Assembly (NCBI GenBank): GCA_028293405.1
Contig: JAQGOW010000020.1
Coordinates: 1-8,214, forward strand
Length of the DNA: 8,214 nt
Reading direction: 5' to 3'
Origin: Verrucomicrobiales bacterium
Lineage (GTDB): Bacteria > Verrucomicrobiota > Verrucomicrobiia > Limisphaerales > Palsa-1400
Below, piece after piece: positions 6,858 through 8,214 of the stretch (its first letter is position 1; the number at the start of each line of letters is the position of its first letter). The notes beneath the pieces are model-generated. The model had not been told where the DNA came from. It was given only the letters and a program-made list of their open reading frames with translations, and did no database searches. A program made the position numbers and the translations under genes.

Positions 6858-8171
6858 ATGCTCGATATCAAATTGATCCGTGAGAAGACCGATTTCGTGC
6901 GCGAACGTCTCGCGACGCGTAACGCCGGCGACGAAAAGAAGATCGACGAAATTCTGGCGCTTGATGAACAGCGCCGCAAAATTCTGATCGAAGTCGAGCA
7001 ACTCAAAGCGACCCGTAATCGCGTCTCCAAAGAAATCGGCGCGTTGATGGGGCAAAAGAAAACTGCCGAGGCCGAAGCCAAAAAAGTCGAGACGCGCCAG
7101 ATCGGTGACAAAATTACCGAACTCGACAAGCAGGTCGGTGATGTCGAACAAAAGCTCGAAGCCGTCCTCTTGCAAATTCCCAACCTGCCAAACGAAAAGG
7201 TCAAAATCGGCAAGACGTCTGAAGACAATCCGGAAGTCCGCGTCTGGGGGCAAAAAGCAGAAATGTCGTTCAAACCGAAGACGCACGTCGAGATTACCGA
7301 AAAACTTAAGATGCTCGATTTCGCGCGCGCGACGAAAATTTCCGGGAGCGGTTTTATTCTCTACACCGGTTGGGGCGCACGCCTTGAACGCGCGCTAATC
7401 CAATTCCTGCTCGACCTTCATACCACCGAGCACAATTACACTGAAGTTTCCCCGCCGTTTATGGTCAATCGCGACTGCATGATCGGGGTGGGCCAGTTCC
7501 CAAAGTTCGCCGATCAATACTACGGCGTGCAGGAAGGTAACGACACCAGCACGTTTGGAAAATTGTTTCTGATACCAACAGCCGAAACGCCCGTTGCCAA
7601 CATTCATCGCGATGAAATTCTCAAGGAATCGCAGCTCCCCATTTATTACTGCGCCTACACGCCGTGTTTCCGCGGTGAGGCTGGTGCGGCTGGCGTCGGC
7701 ACGCGCGGCATGATTCGCGTCCATCAATTTGACAAGGTCGAACTCATCAAGATCACCGTTCCCGAAAAGGGATACGAAGAATTGGAAAAACTTCTCGGCA
7801 ACGCTGAAAAAGTTCTGCAACTGCTCGGGTTGCATTATCGCGTCGTCCAGCTTTGCACCGGCGACATGGGTTTCGCGAGTGCGATGACTTACGACATCGA
7901 AGTTTGGGCACCCGGCCAAAACCAATATCTCGAAGTCTCGAGCTGCTCGAACTGCGAAGATTTCCAGGCCCGTCGGATGGCGATGCGGTTCAAAACCGAG
8001 ACTGGTGAGAAGGTCGGCGAAAACAAGTTCCCGCACATCCTCAACGGTAGCGGCACCGCCCTCGCTCGACTTTTCGTCGCACTGGTGGAAACGTATCAGC
8101 AGGAGGACGGAAGTGTGAAGATTCCGCCGGCGCTGCAACCGTATCTGAAAACGGATCGCATCACGGCTTGA
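6858..8171 (+). CDS. serS: Seryl-tRNA synthetase
   Basis: This cytoplasmic class II aminoacyl-tRNA synthetase charges tRNA-Ser (and tRNA-Sec where present) with serine using ATP. It is 437 residues, near the usual 420-430. The N-terminal tRNA-binding domain starts with the conserved 'MLDIKLIREKTDFVRERL', then forms the long antiparallel coiled-coil arm (about 27-105) rich in K, E and Q. The catalytic domain shows 'EVSPPFMV' (196-203, motif 1 region), the serine-binding TxE loop 'IPTAETP' (T241, E243), motif 2 'CFRGEAGAAGVGTRG' (R272, E274), 'RVHQFDKVEL' (287-296), 'EVSSCSNCEDFQARR' (359-373) and motif 3 'NGSGTALARLFVALVE' with R404. Motif 2 has G273 where many bacterial enzymes have serine, a mild substitution. 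The ATG at 6858 is chosen because family members begin here; the open frame extends back to a TTG at 6771 that would add 29 unrelated residues. No Shine-Dalgarno sequence precedes the ATG, but a TATAAT does. A probable glycogen synthase gene starts 11 bp downstream. Confidence 0.98.
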   Translation: MLDIKLIREKTDFVRERLATRNAGDEKKIDEILALDEQRRKILIEVEQLKATRNRVSKEIGALMGQKKTAEAEAKKVETRQIGDKITELDKQVGDVEQKLEAVLLQIPNLPNEKVKIGKTSEDNPEVRVWGQKAEMSFKPKTHVEITEKLKMLDFARATKISGSGFILYTGWGARLERALIQFLLDLHTTEHNYTEVSPPFMVNRDCMIGVGQFPKFADQYYGVQEGNDTSTFGKLFLIPTAETPVANIHRDEILKESQLPIYYCAYTPCFRGEAGAAGVGTRGMIRVHQFDKVELIKITVPEKGYEELEKLLGNAEKVLQLLGLHYRVVQLCTGDMGFASAMTYDIEVWAPGQNQYLEVSSCSNCEDFQARRMAMRFKTETGEKVGENKFPHILNGSGTALARLFVALVETYQQEDGSVKIPPALQPYLKTDRITA

Positions 8172-8182
8172 TCCGAACGAGC

Positions 8183-8214
8183 ATGAATATTCTGCTCGCG
8201 AGTAGTGAGGTTCA
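8183..8214 (+). CDS. glgA: Start of a probable glycogen synthase gene (5' end only)
   Basis: An ATG 11 bp after the serS stop opens a frame that runs to the end of the window and reads 'MNILLASSEV', with the next codon beginning CA (His or Gln). Bacterial GlgA proteins (GT5 family, ADP-glucose to alpha-1,4-glucan chain elongation) characteristically begin with a strand like 'MKILFVASEVHP' leading into the KTGG ADP-glucose site. The match over ten residues is good but short, and the KTGG motif lies beyond the window. The short gap suggests co-transcription with serS. Other Rossmann-type glycosyltransferases could begin similarly. Confidence 0.6.
   Translation, partial: MNILLASSEV

Noticed and set aside
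7395..8138. Minus-strand open frame (247 residues) opposite serS
   Set aside because: It mirrors the catalytic domain of SerRS and shows no protein family features.

Overview
The window looks like chromosomal DNA from a member of the Verrucomicrobiota/Planctomycetota group. A DUF1549/DUF1553 ('planctomycete cytochrome') gene followed directly by a Tat-exported DUF1501 gene is a hallmark of these phyla. The combination of moderately GC-rich genes, a YfiR/CHASE8 sensory pair and serS beside an apparent glgA start favours Verrucomicrobiota (Pedosphaera-like). The lineage is inferred from gene content, not from a marker phylogeny. All genes lie on the + strand and are closely packed. The largest gaps are 96 and 87 bp, so no stretch over 300 bp lacks a gene.

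Positions 1-2542 hold a two-gene sensory module. The C-terminal half of a periplasmic YfiR-family (DUF4154) protein is followed after 5 bp by a membrane histidine kinase built as TM, CHASE8, TM, HAMP, PAS, PAS, HisKA, HATPase. In Pseudomonas, YfiR restrains the CHASE8-type periplasmic domain of the diguanylate cyclase YfiN/TpbB. Here the same type of sensor is joined to a phosphotransfer output. The kinase reading frame is broken by an apparent one-base deletion near 2115-2119, between HisKA and the ATPase domain, so as given the gene encodes a kinase without its catalytic domain.

Positions 2639-6770 hold a two-gene unit for exported proteins. The first is an 894-residue DUF1549/DUF1553 protein with a signal peptide and one CxxCH haem motif. 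After 7 bp comes a 479-residue DUF1501 protein with a twin-arginine signal. The pair probably acts together in the periplasm or cell envelope, but its reaction is not established.

Positions 6771-8214 turn to housekeeping genes. A perfect TATAAT sits 6 bp before the ATG of serS (seryl-tRNA synthetase), which suggests a leaderless or nearly leaderless transcript. The window ends in the first ten codons of a gene whose start resembles glycogen synthase (glgA). None of the five visible starts has a convincing Shine-Dalgarno sequence.

I found no mobile element, CRISPR array, RNA gene or phage signature, and no clearly new system. The points most worth a second look are the YfiR/CHASE8-kinase pairing, the kinase frameshift, and the start-proximal -10 box of serS.
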